Shown: positions 7,971 to 17,421 of the stretch, piece by piece | How positions within the stretch are numbered: the first letter of the stretch is position 1 | How the letters are laid out: each line of letters opens with the position of its first letter | Position numbers and translations under genes: made by a program | Notes under the pieces: generated by a model | Database searches by the model: none | Seen by the model: the letters and a program-made list of their open reading frames with translations, nothing else | Told to the model about the DNA's origin: nothing | NCBI RefSeq assembly: GCF_024055595.1 | Contig: NZ_JAMXOF010000001.1 | Span: forward strand, 558,001-622,000 | Reading direction: 5' to 3' | Origin: Mucilaginibacter aurantiaciroseus | GTDB lineage: Bacteria > Bacteroidota > Bacteroidia > Sphingobacteriales > Sphingobacteriaceae | Length of the DNA: 64,000 bases

Positions 7971-8525
7971 TTAATAGGCATCATCCACAGCCTTGCACAG
8001 GATATGGCCGATAAGGATATGAATTTCCTGGATCCTTGCTGTAATGTCTGATGGAACAATGATATTCAAATCGCAGATGCCATTCATTTTGCCACCATCG
8101 CGGCCGGATAAACCAAGCGTTTTACAGCCAATTTTAGTAGCTGTTTCAAATGCATTCAAAATTCCCTGGCTGTTACCGCTTGTAGAGATCCCGATAAACA
8201 AGTCGCCGGGTTGGGCCAAAGCCTCTACCTGGCGCGAGAACACGTGGTTGTAGCCATAATCGTTAGCGATAGCCGTAAGTGCCGATGTATCAACCGTTAA
8301 GGCTATGCCCGGCAATGCTTTACGCTCTTTTACAAAGCGGCCGCTAAGCTCAGCAGCAATATGTTGCGCATCAGCAGCGCTGCCGCCGTTGCCTGCGATT
8401 AGTACCTTTTTACCATTTTTTAATACAGATACAATAGTAAGGCAAGCCGCCTCTATATCACCCGTAAGGTTCTGGATAACCAGCTGTATTAATTTTTGAT
8501 GCTCGTATAGTTCTTCAATAACCAT
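7971..8525 (-). CDS. gmhA: Sedoheptulose-7-phosphate isomerase
   Basis: A 184-residue SIS-domain protein converting sedoheptulose 7-phosphate to D-glycero-D-manno-heptose 7-phosphate, the first step of ADP-heptose synthesis. Signature stretches are GNGGSAADAQHIAAELSGRF and STSGNSQGI, which bind the phospho-sugar, with His/Glu residues near the C-terminus (IQEIHILIGH). It lies between hldA and hldC on the same strand. The phosphatase GmhB is not in the window. Confidence 0.95.
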   Translation of the reverse strand: MVIEELYEHQKLIQLVIQNLTGDIEAACLTIVSVLKNGKKVLIAGNGGSAADAQHIAAELSGRFVKERKALPGIALTVDTSALTAIANDYGYNHVFSRQVEALAQPGDLFIGISTSGNSQGILNAFETATKIGCKTLGLSGRDGGKMNGICDLNIIVPSDITARIQEIHILIGHILCKAVDDAY

Positions 8526-8672
8526 CTCTTTTAAATCCTGATTTCTAAAACTTTAAATCCTAAAGCTAAAATTAAATCTTAAATTTTAAGCTCTAAATTC
8601 TGAATTTAAGTAACCTCAAGTTTTAAGATTTAAAATCTAATCTCTTCCCTATTGCTATTGTGACACAAATAT

Positions 8673-9656
8673 CTAACTTCTGCCACTAATGTCTTCCAGT
8701 ATTTCATCAACTGTAGTAACTGCTGCGCCGGTTTGCCTAATTACAATGGCGGCAGCATGGTTAGCCAATTCGCAGGCTTCTTCTACATTCATTCCCTGGG
8801 CCATAAAGTAAGCCATGGTGGCAATAACGGTATCGCCTGCGCCGGTCACGTCAAATACGGATGTAGCTTTTACCGGTAACAGTTTGTAAGTCAACTCACT
8901 AATGATCGCCATACCTTGTTCAGATAGGGTTACCACAATGTATTCCGCACCGGTTTGTTTCAGGATGATGCGGGCTGCTTGCTGTACTTCTTCAATATTG
9001 GTGATCTTTTCCGTCTTGGCAGCTTCAGCAAGTTCCTTGCGGTTCGGTTTGATGATGTAAGCGCCTTTATACTTACCATAATTAAGTCCCTTTGGATCAA
9101 TTACTACTTTTTTACCTTGGTTGTTGGCCTCATCAATAAGTTGCTGTGTAAGTCTTTCAGAAAATAAGCCCTTATTGTAGTCCGAAAATATAACAATGTC
9201 CGCTTGCGCAATACCCGTTTTTATCTGCTCAAAAAATTCGGCTTGCAGGGCTTCGTTTAGCGGGTTTGTAACCTCCCTGTCTACACGCACCAACTGGTGG
9301 CTGCCTGCCATTATACGGGTTTTTACCGTAGTAGGGCGGGTGATATCTTTAAAAATACCATCTACATTTATCCCTTCTTCAACTAAAATATCGGTTAATC
9401 GCACCGCATCGGCATCATCACCAGTGATACCAGCTAAAGAAATTTTAGCACCAAGCGACAATAAATTTTGAGCGACATTAGCTGCACCACCCGGTGTAGT
9501 AAATTCCTTTTTTACGTTCACGATGGGCACTGGTGCCTCGGGCGAAAGCCTGGTGGCATCACCTATAATATAATGATCGATCATTAGGTCGCCAATTACC
9601 AAAATGTTTGGTGTAGGGCCCGATTGTTGAAGTTCGCGTACTTTATCTGTTAGCAT
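8673..9656 (-). CDS. hldA: D-glycero-beta-D-manno-heptose-7-phosphate kinase
   Basis: A 327-residue PfkB/ribokinase-family kinase that phosphorylates heptose 7-phosphate at C1. The sugar-binding glycines (PGGAANVAQNL) are near residue 55, and the ATP/catalytic motif DVTGAGDT lies in the last third. It matches the N-terminal half of E. coli HldE (RfaE1 type). An AT-rich gap of 147 bases (8526-8672), full of TTAAATTTTAAG-like words, separates it from gmhA, so readthrough rather than coupling links them. Confidence 0.93.
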   Translation of the reverse strand: MLTDKVRELQQSGPTPNILVIGDLMIDHYIIGDATRLSPEAPVPIVNVKKEFTTPGGAANVAQNLLSLGAKISLAGITGDDADAVRLTDILVEEGINVDGIFKDITRPTTVKTRIMAGSHQLVRVDREVTNPLNEALQAEFFEQIKTGIAQADIVIFSDYNKGLFSERLTQQLIDEANNQGKKVVIDPKGLNYGKYKGAYIIKPNRKELAEAAKTEKITNIEEVQQAARIILKQTGAEYIVVTLSEQGMAIISELTYKLLPVKATSVFDVTGAGDTVIATMAYFMAQGMNVEEACELANHAAAIVIRQTGAAVTTVDEILEDISGRS

Positions 9657-9739
9657 TCTTTAGTATCATTGGGTCATTAAATCATTGCTTTCTTCAAACC
9701 TGGTCATTCTGAAAATTCAGGTTCAGACAAATTCTGTCT

Positions 9740-11419
9740 TTACTGCCCTTTTCTCTTCTTTTCAAAAACTTTGGTAATCTCGGTTAAAGATAGCGCGTTT
9801 AAGCACATTTCTTTTGTTAAACCGCCTTTACGGGCAACATTTGTACCATACTTCATATCGTGGAAACCGCTATTACGGTGCGCATCCGGGTTTATAGATA
9901 GCATAACGCCTTTATCCAGCGCATATTGGTGCCAGCGCCAGTCAAGATCCAGCCTTACCGGGTTGGCGTTTATTTCTATCACCACATTGTTGGCAGCGCA
10001 GGCGTCAATTACTTTTTTGTAATCTATATCATACCCTTTGCGGCTTAACAAAAGCCTGCCGGTAGGGTGGCCTAATATAGTGGTATATGGGTTTTCTATC
10101 GCTTTTAATAAACGGGTGGTGGCTTTGTCCTCACTCATTTTTAGGTTGGAGTGTATTGATGCCACAATAAAATCAAACTTTTTCAGGATCTCGTCCGGGT
10201 AATCCAGCGCGCCGTCATTCAATATGTCCGATTCGATACCTTTAAAAATATGGAAACCGGTTATCTTTTTATTAGTATGGTCAATCTCTTGCTGTTGCTG
10301 TAATACCCGCTCGATGCTTAAACCTTTTGCATAAAAGGCGCTTTTGCTGTGATCGCAGATGCCAAGGTATTCCAGTTTTAACTCATCACGGCAGTAAAGC
10401 GCAATTTCTTCCAGCGTATTTACGCCATCGCTCCAGTTGCTGTGGTTGTGCAGCGTTCCTTTTAAATCGTGATAACTTATCAGTGTTGGCAGTTTATTTT
10501 CTGCCGCTTTCTCTATAAAAACGGTGCCTTCGCGCAACTCGGGTTGCATCCAGGCGAGGCCTGCTTTTTGATAGATGATTTCTTCGGTTTCAGGCTGCTC
10601 CAGCGGGATGTTGATGCGGGATAGTACTTCCTCCACATGATCGGTTGTGCCGGTATTTACAAACAGCTCGTAATAGTAGTCTGCCTTATCAACACAGATA
10701 ATATCAATCAGCAGGCCGTTTTTTAGTTCCGCGGAGATATGAGTTCCGTTTAAAACAACATTATGTAAGGTATCTAATTCTGCTAATGCGTCAAAAGCTA
10801 CTTGCTGGTTTAGGCTGCCTACAACTATAACCAATTCGCTGATGATCTCGTTAAGCCTGCGAAATTCGCCGGCTACATGTTTAAGCGCATCCGGAAAGAT
10901 TCCTTTAATCTCTTCCATTAGGTTTTTAACTTCCTTCTCTACCTGCGAATAAAGGAACTTACCACTCCCCGCCATGCGGAACTCGATCACCTTCTTGATC
11001 TCGTCCTGGGTTTTTAACCCGAAGCCTTTGGCTTCAATAAGGCGGTTCTCGTTACAGGCGTAGTATAACTCACCAACGTTTTCGATGCCAAGCTCTTTCC
11101 AGATAATAGCTACTTTTTTTGCACCGATGCCTTTGATATTCATCATCTCTACCACACCCTCGGGGGTTTTGTCGAGCATGTCCTGCAGTTCGGTCATTGT
11201 ACCAGTTTCAAGCAGTTCAACAATTTTTGATGCGATACTTTTGCCAATACCGTCGATATTTTCCAACTCGGCAGGTGATTTACCCGCAAGCTGAAAAGGT
11301 AACTTATCTATCTTAAAGGCAGCATTAGCTATGGATTTTATTTTAAACTGGTTTATATCGTTCAATTCCATCAATTGCGACAATAAACGAAGCGTGCGCG
11401 CTATGGGTTTGTTCTCCAT
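9740..11419 (-). CDS. PolX-family protein: degenerate polymerase half, intact PHP nuclease half
   Basis: A 559-residue protein with the layout of bacterial DNA polymerase X. It has helix-hairpin-helix repeats (ENIDGIGKS at 53-61, NIKGIGAKK at 94-102), a Pol-beta-like palm (about 150-300) and a C-terminal PHP domain (about 318-555). PHP metal ligands look complete: H324/H326, D331, D356-H357, E396, H423, H451 and D512/H514. The palm is not canonical: after GEFRR (184-188), where active enzymes carry Asp-x-Asp, the sequence is SELVIV (E195, V197). Only the third Asp (D239) remains. I infer a nuclease or phosphoesterase without normal polymerase activity. Confidence 0.88.
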   Translation of the reverse strand: MENKPIARTLRLLSQLMELNDINQFKIKSIANAAFKIDKLPFQLAGKSPAELENIDGIGKSIASKIVELLETGTMTELQDMLDKTPEGVVEMMNIKGIGAKKVAIIWKELGIENVGELYYACNENRLIEAKGFGLKTQDEIKKVIEFRMAGSGKFLYSQVEKEVKNLMEEIKGIFPDALKHVAGEFRRLNEIISELVIVVGSLNQQVAFDALAELDTLHNVVLNGTHISAELKNGLLIDIICVDKADYYYELFVNTGTTDHVEEVLSRINIPLEQPETEEIIYQKAGLAWMQPELREGTVFIEKAAENKLPTLISYHDLKGTLHNHSNWSDGVNTLEEIALYCRDELKLEYLGICDHSKSAFYAKGLSIERVLQQQQEIDHTNKKITGFHIFKGIESDILNDGALDYPDEILKKFDFIVASIHSNLKMSEDKATTRLLKAIENPYTTILGHPTGRLLLSRKGYDIDYKKVIDACAANNVVIEINANPVRLDLDWRWHQYALDKGVMLSINPDAHRNSGFHDMKYGTNVARKGGLTKEMCLNALSLTEITKVFEKKRKGQ

Positions 11420-11470
11420 AATTTAGATATGTGGTAAAAATACAAAAGTGGAGGAAGACTTCATAGATAA

Positions 11471-11525
11471 TAGTTAATGGTTCACAGTTTCAACAGCACA
11501 TTTCGTACCATCAACCATGAACCAT
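11471..11525. repeat. Inverted repeat with ATGGTTCA words
   Basis: TTAATGGTTCA and, about 30 bases later, CATGAACCAT face each other in the gap between sppA and the PolX-like gene. A related pair lies at 59057-59205. Confidence 0.5.
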
Positions 11526-11544
11526 CACTATAAGCTCGAAAATA

Positions 11545-13320
11545 TTATTTTATCACCACATCATAAGGCATGCGTGCCTGCGGGTTGCGCATCATTTTGG
11601 TAACGCCTTTTATTTGTTCGTAGTAACGATAGTTGTCGCCAAGTTCGGATTGTACGAAATGAGCTTTAACTTCGGCAGATAAACCTTCGCCAAATTTGTT
11701 GAAGATGCTTTTTTGCTCGGGGTAGGATACCAGCTTGTAATCTTTAACCTTTGCCTTTTTAGCGGCAGAAGCTACAGCGTCGTTAATGTTACCCAACCTG
11801 TCTACCAAACCAATTTTTAAAGCCTGGGTGCCTGTCCACACGCGGCCCTGGCCAATGCTGTTAATATAAGCTTGTGTTTTGCCACGGCCCACGGCTACCG
11901 CTTTTGTAAAATCGTCGTAACCACGGTTTACGCTATTTTGCAGGATAGCTCTTTCCTCCGGCGTAAGCGGGCGACTAACATCACCCAGATCGGCATATTT
12001 ACCGGTTTTTACGCCATCGAAACTAAGGCCTAGTTTATCGGTAAATAGTTTTTGCATGTTGGGCAGTATGGCAAAAATACCGATGGAACCTGTAATGGTA
12101 TTTGGCTCGGCAATGATAGAATCGGCTGCGCAGGCTATATAATAACCGCCTGATGCTGCAACATCACCCATCGAAACAATAATGGGTTTCACTTTTTTGG
12201 TGAGCATTACCTCGCGCCAGATCACGTCAGACGCCAGCGAACTGCCACCCGGTGAGTTTACGCGCAAAACAACAGCTTTTACTTTATCGTCCATACGTAC
12301 TTTACGCAAGGCTTTGGAGATGGTTTCAGACCCAATGCTGTTATCGTTGCCATCACCGCCATTAATTTCGCCCGATGCGTAAACAATGGCTATACGGTTT
12401 GATGAAGATACATCATCAGGGTCGGTTGTTGTTTTGGTGCTGCTTTTTAGGTAGTCGGCAAGTTCAACGCTCGATATATCTTTTTTCTCAGATTTCCCGG
12501 TGCGGCTTTTAAGGTCGCTCAGGATCTCGTCCTTATATTTTAAGCCATCAATTAGTTTGTATTTTAGGGCATCTTCCGGTTGTTGGATGAGGCCGCTGTT
12601 GGCGTAGTTAAATAATGAATCTTTATTGATGTTACGGCTTTTAGCAATTCCCGTAAGGAAATAATCATACATCGACCCTAAATAAGAAGTAACCTGCAAA
12701 CGGTTAGCATCGCTCATTTTGGTAAGGATGTAAGGCTCTACAGCGCTTTTGTAAGTGCCTACTTTTATAACCTGTGCCTCGATGCCTAATTTATCCAGTG
12801 CGCCTTTCAGGAAGGTGATCTCGGAGCTAAAGCCCCTAAACTCAAAAATGCCTTTTGGGTTGATGTAAACTTTATCTGCAACAGATGCCAGGTAGTAAAA
12901 CCCCTGGGTGTAAATTTCAGAATAAGCGATTACAAATTTCTTAGATTTTTTAAAGTCGATAAGCGCATTACGGATCTCTTCGGTTGTGGCCTGGCCGCTC
13001 ATCATGTAGCTTTCATCCAGGAAAACACCTTTGATGTTATCGTCGGTTTTGGCTTTTTTTATGCCTGCCAATATATCGTTAAGGCCGATAGATTTTTCGC
13101 CATCGAGGCCCAAAAAACTCAAATTTGCTAATGGGTTATTTGGCGTACGCTCATTTATTGGGGTTGTAAATTTGATATGCAGCACCGAATTGGCGTCCAC
13201 ATCTACCGCCTTATCACTACTGGCTGCAGCAATTATTCCTAATAAAATTGCAAACCCTATAACGAAAATAAGGGTAAAACCTACTATTGTGGCGAATACA
13301 AATTTGAAGAATTGTTTCAT
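11545..13320 (-). CDS. sppA: Signal peptide peptidase SppA, 67K type
   Basis: A 591-residue membrane serine protease (protease IV) that degrades cleaved signal peptides. One N-terminal transmembrane helix (about 8-33) is followed by two tandem S49 domains. As in E. coli, the catalytic Lys comes from the first domain (GTYKSAVEP, K191) and the nucleophile Ser from the second (GDVAASGGYY, S390), so the full dyad is present. A TAAGTTTG -7 box (13347-13354, minus strand) lies 27 bases before the ATG. Confidence 0.95.
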   Translation of the reverse strand: MKQFFKFVFATIVGFTLIFVIGFAILLGIIAAASSDKAVDVDANSVLHIKFTTPINERTPNNPLANLSFLGLDGEKSIGLNDILAGIKKAKTDDNIKGVFLDESYMMSGQATTEEIRNALIDFKKSKKFVIAYSEIYTQGFYYLASVADKVYINPKGIFEFRGFSSEITFLKGALDKLGIEAQVIKVGTYKSAVEPYILTKMSDANRLQVTSYLGSMYDYFLTGIAKSRNINKDSLFNYANSGLIQQPEDALKYKLIDGLKYKDEILSDLKSRTGKSEKKDISSVELADYLKSSTKTTTDPDDVSSSNRIAIVYASGEINGGDGNDNSIGSETISKALRKVRMDDKVKAVVLRVNSPGGSSLASDVIWREVMLTKKVKPIIVSMGDVAASGGYYIACAADSIIAEPNTITGSIGIFAILPNMQKLFTDKLGLSFDGVKTGKYADLGDVSRPLTPEERAILQNSVNRGYDDFTKAVAVGRGKTQAYINSIGQGRVWTGTQALKIGLVDRLGNINDAVASAAKKAKVKDYKLVSYPEQKSIFNKFGEGLSAEVKAHFVQSELGDNYRYYEQIKGVTKMMRNPQARMPYDVVIK

Positions 13321-13346
13321 TAACTGTTATAAATAATCTATATATG

Positions 13347-13354
13347 CAAACTTA
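13347..13354 (-). promoter_or_regulatory. -7 box TAAGTTTG for sppA
   Basis: Matches the Bacteroidota -7 consensus TAnnTTTG, 27 bases before the sppA ATG. No convincing -33 TTTG is seen. Confidence 0.4.
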
Positions 13355-13401
13355 GTAATTAGCTTACTATTTAGAGCCTCGTACACACTATTTGTTACAA
13401 C

Positions 13402-13881
13402 ATGATTAATGTTTTTTTACTGCTGGGCAGCAACCTTGGCAACCGTAATTTGTTTTTGCACAGGGCAATATCGCGCATAGGGCAGGAGATAGCGCCTATA
13501 AAACAAACCTCGCCTGTTTACGAAACACAATCATGGGGAAAAACGGACCTCCCCGATTATTTAAACCAGGTTATATTGCTGCAAACCGTTTTATCGGCAC
13601 AAAAAGTATTGGAAAAGATATTGGCCATTGAGATCGAGCTGGGGCGCAAGCGGGAAGAGAAATGGGGAAGCCGCACGATTGATATCGATATTTTGTTTTA
13701 TGGGGATGAGATCATTAAAGATGTAAATCTAACTGTGCCCCATCCACAATTACATAACAGAAGGTTTACCTTAGAGCCTTTGGGAATGATAGCGCCCAAT
13801 TTGGTGCATCCTGTTTTAAATAAAACTATATTAGAGTTAAAAAATAACCTTAACGACGATTTGACCGTAAAAAAGGTGTAA
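13402..13881 (+). CDS. folK: 2-amino-4-hydroxy-6-hydroxymethyldihydropteridine pyrophosphokinase
   Basis: FolK (HPPK) transfers pyrophosphate from ATP to 6-hydroxymethyl-7,8-dihydropterin in folate synthesis. The 159-residue length is normal. Family motifs are LLGSNLGNR at the start, the pterin-binding YETQSWG region, and the Mg/ATP motif RTIDIDILFYGD. It is divergent from sppA and 23 bases upstream of the Hpt gene, which probably shares its transcript. Confidence 0.95.
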   Translation: MINVFLLLGSNLGNRNLFLHRAISRIGQEIAPIKQTSPVYETQSWGKTDLPDYLNQVILLQTVLSAQKVLEKILAIEIELGRKREEKWGSRTIDIDILFYGDEIIKDVNLTVPHPQLHNRRFTLEPLGMIAPNLVHPVLNKTILELKNNLNDDLTVKKV

Positions 13882-13904
13882 ATTTAAGTTCACAAACTTG
13901 CACG

Positions 13905-14282
13905 ATGCCAGATAACTTACCCCCACAAGACCTTGACCTGTCGTTTTTATACGAAATTGCCGATGGCAGCGACGATTTTATTGTTGATTCTATCGGGATG
14001 TTCCTGGAGCAAACACCTCAGTTAATTACGGCTATTACTGATGCCATAAATGCCGGCGATTGGGTTATTGCGGCACAATCTGCACATAAATTAAAACCAA
14101 ACCTGGGCTTTTTTGGGATGCCACAAAGCCAGGCTAACATACAAGTTGTTGAACTGGCCTGCAAAGCCGGCGGTGAAAACCCCGAAGAAATAAAGGCCAA
14201 TTTTAATGCCGTTAAAGAAGTGGTAGAAAACAATCTTATCGAACTGGAGAAAATTAAGAAAGAAAAAGCAGCGAATTTGTAG
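13905..14282 (+). CDS. Hpt (histidine phosphotransfer) domain protein
   Basis: A 125-residue helical protein consisting of one Hpt domain, the shuttle that passes phosphate between receiver domains in phosphorelays. The phosphorylatable His is H61 in the helix AAQSAHKLKPNLGFFG. The residue after the key Lys is Pro (HxxKP) instead of the usual Gly, a variant whose effect is unknown. No kinase or response regulator adjoins it. The hybrid histidine kinase at 52.6 kb, which lacks its own Hpt domain, is a possible partner by inference only. Confidence 0.82.
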   Translation: MPDNLPPQDLDLSFLYEIADGSDDFIVDSIGMFLEQTPQLITAITDAINAGDWVIAAQSAHKLKPNLGFFGMPQSQANIQVVELACKAGGENPEEIKANFNAVKEVVENNLIELEKIKKEKAANL

Positions 14283-14310
14283 AGTCGAAAGTATTCCAGT
14301 TAAAAGTCAT

Positions 14311-14353
14311 ATAACAGAAAGGGCAATCACCATGTGATTGCCCTTTCTGTTAT
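14311..14353. terminator. Bidirectional terminator with perfect 20-bp stem
   Basis: Arms 14311-14330 and 14334-14353 are perfectly complementary with a three-base loop (CAT). It sits between the convergent Hpt and purS genes. Flanking sequences (GTCGAAAGT and ACTTTCGAC) extend the symmetry outward imperfectly to about 14282-14404. Confidence 0.8.
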
Positions 14354-14408
14354 ATTGTGTAACCTTTAAAAAGACTTTTGAATGTAGAATACAGACTTTC
14401 GACTTTAA

Positions 14409-14663
14409 TTATACTTCCTCAACCGTAAAGGTGTAGCTTTCCATAATAAGGTTGGCTAACAGACTTTTGCAGGCTTGGTCAACTTTAGCGTTGGCGGTTT
14501 CGGTGCTGTCGGCTTCAATTTCGAGGGTGATGTGTTTACCTATCCGTACGTTTTGTATTTCAGATAAGCCCAGGTTTTTCATGCTGCCGGTTACGGCTTT
14601 TCCTTGTGGGTCAAGTATTTCTTTCTTCGGCATTACATCAATTTCGGCCAGGAATTTTTTCAT
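14409..14663 (-). CDS. purS: Phosphoribosylformylglycinamidine synthase subunit PurS
   Basis: An 84-residue PurS protein. In the three-subunit form of FGAM synthase, PurS dimers bridge PurL and the glutaminase PurQ in purine synthesis. The VMPKKEILDPQGKAV and GLSEIQNVRIGK stretches are diagnostic. Its presence implies the organism uses the small PurL plus PurQ form rather than the long fused PurL. purL and purQ are not in the window. Confidence 0.92.
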   Translation of the reverse strand: MKKFLAEIDVMPKKEILDPQGKAVTGSMKNLGLSEIQNVRIGKHITLEIEADSTETANAKVDQACKSLLANLIMESYTFTVEEV

Positions 14664-14701
14664 TGGTTTTTTTGTTAAGAGGATAGTAAAATAATAAAGG
14701 C

Positions 14702-15442
14702 TTAACTGTGTTTTTGTGAGCCGCTTATTACAGAACCATCCGCAAATTTAAGTTGAATTAAAGATAAGGTGATGTACATAACTATGATCACCGGAACTGC
14801 CGCAAATTTAAAAAATAGAATGAGTATTGCCGAGAATAACAGCAATATATAACGATAAAAATTTTTATGCAGATCGCGGTTCTTAAACTTTAGCGACATT
14901 AGTGGGATCTCGGCAACCAGCAGTGTACACATCACAATAATAAATAGCGTTAAACCGTAAGGGTTAAGTATGTAGTGTGATATACTGCTATATTTTTCTA
15001 ATATCAACGGTATAGAGGCGATCAGGATTGCATTTGCGGGAGTTGGTAAGCCAATAAAACTTTCGGCCTGGCGGGTGTCGGTATTGAACTTAGCGAGCCT
15101 TAGTGCCGAAAATACCGGGATCAGGAACGCTATAAAATTCAGATAATCACTTATATGCGGTATTTGTGGGGCTTGCAGCAATAGCTCGTACATAATGGCC
15201 GAGGGCAGTACGCCAAAGCTCACCATATCTGCAAGGGAATCAAGATCCTTACCTATGCCCGAAAAGGATTGTAAAACACGTGAGGCAAATCCGTCGAAAA
15301 AATCAAAAATGGCTGCCAGGAAAATTGCATAGGCGGCAAAAACAAGATTATCCTGGAAAGTAAAAACAATACCTACACAGCCGCTGAACAGGTTTGCACA
15401 CGTTATAGCATTTGGAAGATGTTTTTTTACTCGTCGCCTCAT
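14702..15442 (-). CDS. pssA: CDP-diacylglycerol-serine O-phosphatidyltransferase
   Basis: PssA makes phosphatidylserine, precursor of phosphatidylethanolamine, at the inner membrane. From the ATG at 15442 (another in-frame ATG is at 15451) the protein has 246 residues and about seven hydrophobic segments. The CDP-alcohol phosphotransferase signature is D47-x2-D50-G-x3-R55-x8-G64-x3-D68-x3-D72, with Ser in place of the usual Ala before the Arg. The longer TTG-started frame adds a Cys-rich leader that I consider untranslated. Confidence 0.92.
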   Translation of the reverse strand: MRRRVKKHLPNAITCANLFSGCVGIVFTFQDNLVFAAYAIFLAAIFDFFDGFASRVLQSFSGIGKDLDSLADMVSFGVLPSAIMYELLLQAPQIPHISDYLNFIAFLIPVFSALRLAKFNTDTRQAESFIGLPTPANAILIASIPLILEKYSSISHYILNPYGLTLFIIVMCTLLVAEIPLMSLKFKNRDLHKNFYRYILLLFSAILILFFKFAAVPVIIVMYITLSLIQLKFADGSVISGSQKHS

Positions 15443-15534
15443 AATGATCATGAAGGTATCACAAATTTTACAAAAACCCAAAGGAGTTGTTATTAACGTT
15501 CTGTTAAATATTAATTCCTTTGGGTGTAAAGATA

Positions 15535-17169
15535 TTATGAATTCATTGATATCAAAAATTCTTCGTTAGTACGGGTGCCTCTAATTTGCGCCTGTAAGAA
15601 TTCCATTGATTCCTGCGAGTTCATATCTGCAAGGTGGTTACGAAGTATCCAGATGCGTTGCAGCGTGTCGCGGTCAAGCAATAAGTCGTCTCGACGGGTG
15701 CTTGATGCGGTAATATCGATAGCAGGGAAAATACGTTTGTTAGATAGTTTACGATCCAGCTGTAGCTCCATGTTACCTGTACCTTTAAACTCTTCAAATA
15801 TAACCTCGTCCATTTTAGAACCGGTTTCTGTTAATGCTGTCGCGATGATGGTTAATGAACCGCCATCCTCGATATTACGGGCGGCACCAAAAAAGCGTTT
15901 CGGTTTGTGTAGTGCGTTGGCATCAACACCACCCGATAATATTTTACCAGATGCAGGCGCTACCGTGTTGTAAGCACGTGCCAAACGGGTGATAGAATCC
16001 AAAAGTATAACTACATCGTGCCCACACTCAACCATACGTTTTGCTTTTTCCAACACAATGTTGGCAATTTTTACGTGGCGCTCTGCAGGCTCATCAAATG
16101 TTGATGAAACCACTTCGGCGCGTACGCTACGGGCCATATCGGTAACCTCCTCGGGGCGTTCGTCAATCAGTAGTATGATCAGGTAAACTTCCGGGTGGTT
16201 TTTGGCTATGGCGTTGGCAACATCCTTTAACAACATGGTTTTACCTGTTTTTGGCTGCGCCACAATTAAACCACGCTGGCCTTTACCAATTGGCGAAAAC
16301 AAGTCCATAATACGGGTAGAGTAATTACCTGCATCAGTAAACAAGTTTAGTTTCTCCGACGGGAAAAGCGGCGTTAAGTGGTCAAAGGGTACACGGTCGC
16401 GCACTTCGGCCGGGATACGGCCGTTAATGGCTTCCACACGTACCAGCGGGAAATATTTTTCGCCTTCTTTTGGCGGGCGGATGCTACCGCGAACAGTGTC
16501 ACCTGTTTTTAAGCCAAATAATTTTATTTGCGATTGTGATACGTAAATATCATCGGGAGAAGTCAAATAGTTATAGTCAGACGAGCGCAGGAAACCGTAA
16601 CCATCAGGCATAATTTCTAAAACTCCTTCGTTAACAATAACGTTATCAAAATCGAGATTTATAGCTGGCTCCTGGTTTTTTGACTGCTGCGGCGCGCGAC
16701 GCTCAAATTTTTGAGGGCGGCCTTCAGTGGCAGGTTGCTCGGGCTGGCCGGCTTGCTCGGGTTTTTCACCGGTTTGCTCTTCGGTAGCTTCAATAGCAGG
16801 TGCTGCTTCGGCATTTATTGAATTGCCTTCGTCTTCCAGTTGCTGCTGGGCATCTTCTTCCTGCTCAAATAGATTGGTATCATCTAAAGGTACCTCAATG
16901 CGTGGGGTATCTTTGGTTTTTACAGAGCGGATGCGTTTGCGTGTTTTCTCGGTATCTGGGGCGGCTTCTTCTGCAGCCGGTTTTTCTGCGTAGTTGTTTT
17001 CAACAGTATTATGTTGGTTTCTGGCGGCTTCTATTAGCTGCTGTTGTTCAACTATTTTTGTGACCAATGATGCTTTTCTAAGCTCATCTGCTTCTGCAAT
17101 ACCCAAACTTTTAGCAATTTCGCGCAACTCAGAAACGAGTTTGTCGTTCAATTCGATTGTATCAGACAT
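15535..17169 (-). CDS. rho: Transcription termination factor Rho
   Basis: Rho is the hexameric RNA-dependent ATPase that terminates transcription. The 544-residue protein has an N-terminal Rho_N helical domain (1-45), then a long low-complexity insertion (about 50-170, rich in Glu, Gln, Ala and Arg), the RNA-binding cold-shock-like domain (about 180-250, [13 protein letters not shown]), and the RecA-like motor with P-loop AQPKTGKT (304-311) and the Q/R-loop region. E. coli Rho has 419 residues; nearly all the extra length is the insertion, which is common in Bacteroidota and may add RNA contacts or drive condensation. Confidence 0.96.
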   Translation of the reverse strand: MSDTIELNDKLVSELREIAKSLGIAEADELRKASLVTKIVEQQQLIEAARNQHNTVENNYAEKPAAEEAAPDTEKTRKRIRSVKTKDTPRIEVPLDDTNLFEQEEDAQQQLEDEGNSINAEAAPAIEATEEQTGEKPEQAGQPEQPATEGRPQKFERRAPQQSKNQEPAINLDFDNVIVNEGVLEIMPDGYGFLRSSDYNYLTSPDDIYVSQSQIKLFGLKTGDTVRGSIRPPKEGEKYFPLVRVEAINGRIPAEVRDRVPFDHLTPLFPSEKLNLFTDAGNYSTRIMDLFSPIGKGQRGLIVAQPKTGKTMLLKDVANAIAKNHPEVYLIILLIDERPEEVTDMARSVRAEVVSSTFDEPAERHVKIANIVLEKAKRMVECGHDVVILLDSITRLARAYNTVAPASGKILSGGVDANALHKPKRFFGAARNIEDGGSLTIIATALTETGSKMDEVIFEEFKGTGNMELQLDRKLSNKRIFPAIDITASSTRRDDLLLDRDTLQRIWILRNHLADMNSQESMEFLQAQIRGTRTNEEFLISMNS

Positions 17170-17387
17170 GATATGAATTATAGTTCAAAAGGATTTTGTA
17201 TATGAAAATTGTTTTGTGAAACCCTGATTATGCAATTAAAGGCCAGGTAATGTATTAACTAATAAAGTACGTGGAGATGAAATTGTTTCTTTAGTGCAAG
17301 AAATAATTCAGGAGAACAATGCAATTTTAACGAAATTATCTTAAAATTCAAATTTATTAAAAAAATAAAGGGTTGATTTTAATTTTT

Positions 17388-17395
17388 TAGTTTTG
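17388..17395 (+). promoter_or_regulatory. -7 box TAGTTTTG for pyrF
   Basis: TAnnTTTG match 27 bases before the pyrF ATG, at the end of an AT-rich region. No well-spaced -33 element was found. The rest of the 252-base gap to rho shows nothing else I can name. Confidence 0.4.
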
Positions 17396-17421
17396 CGAAC
17401 CATAATAAATTCAAAATCTAC

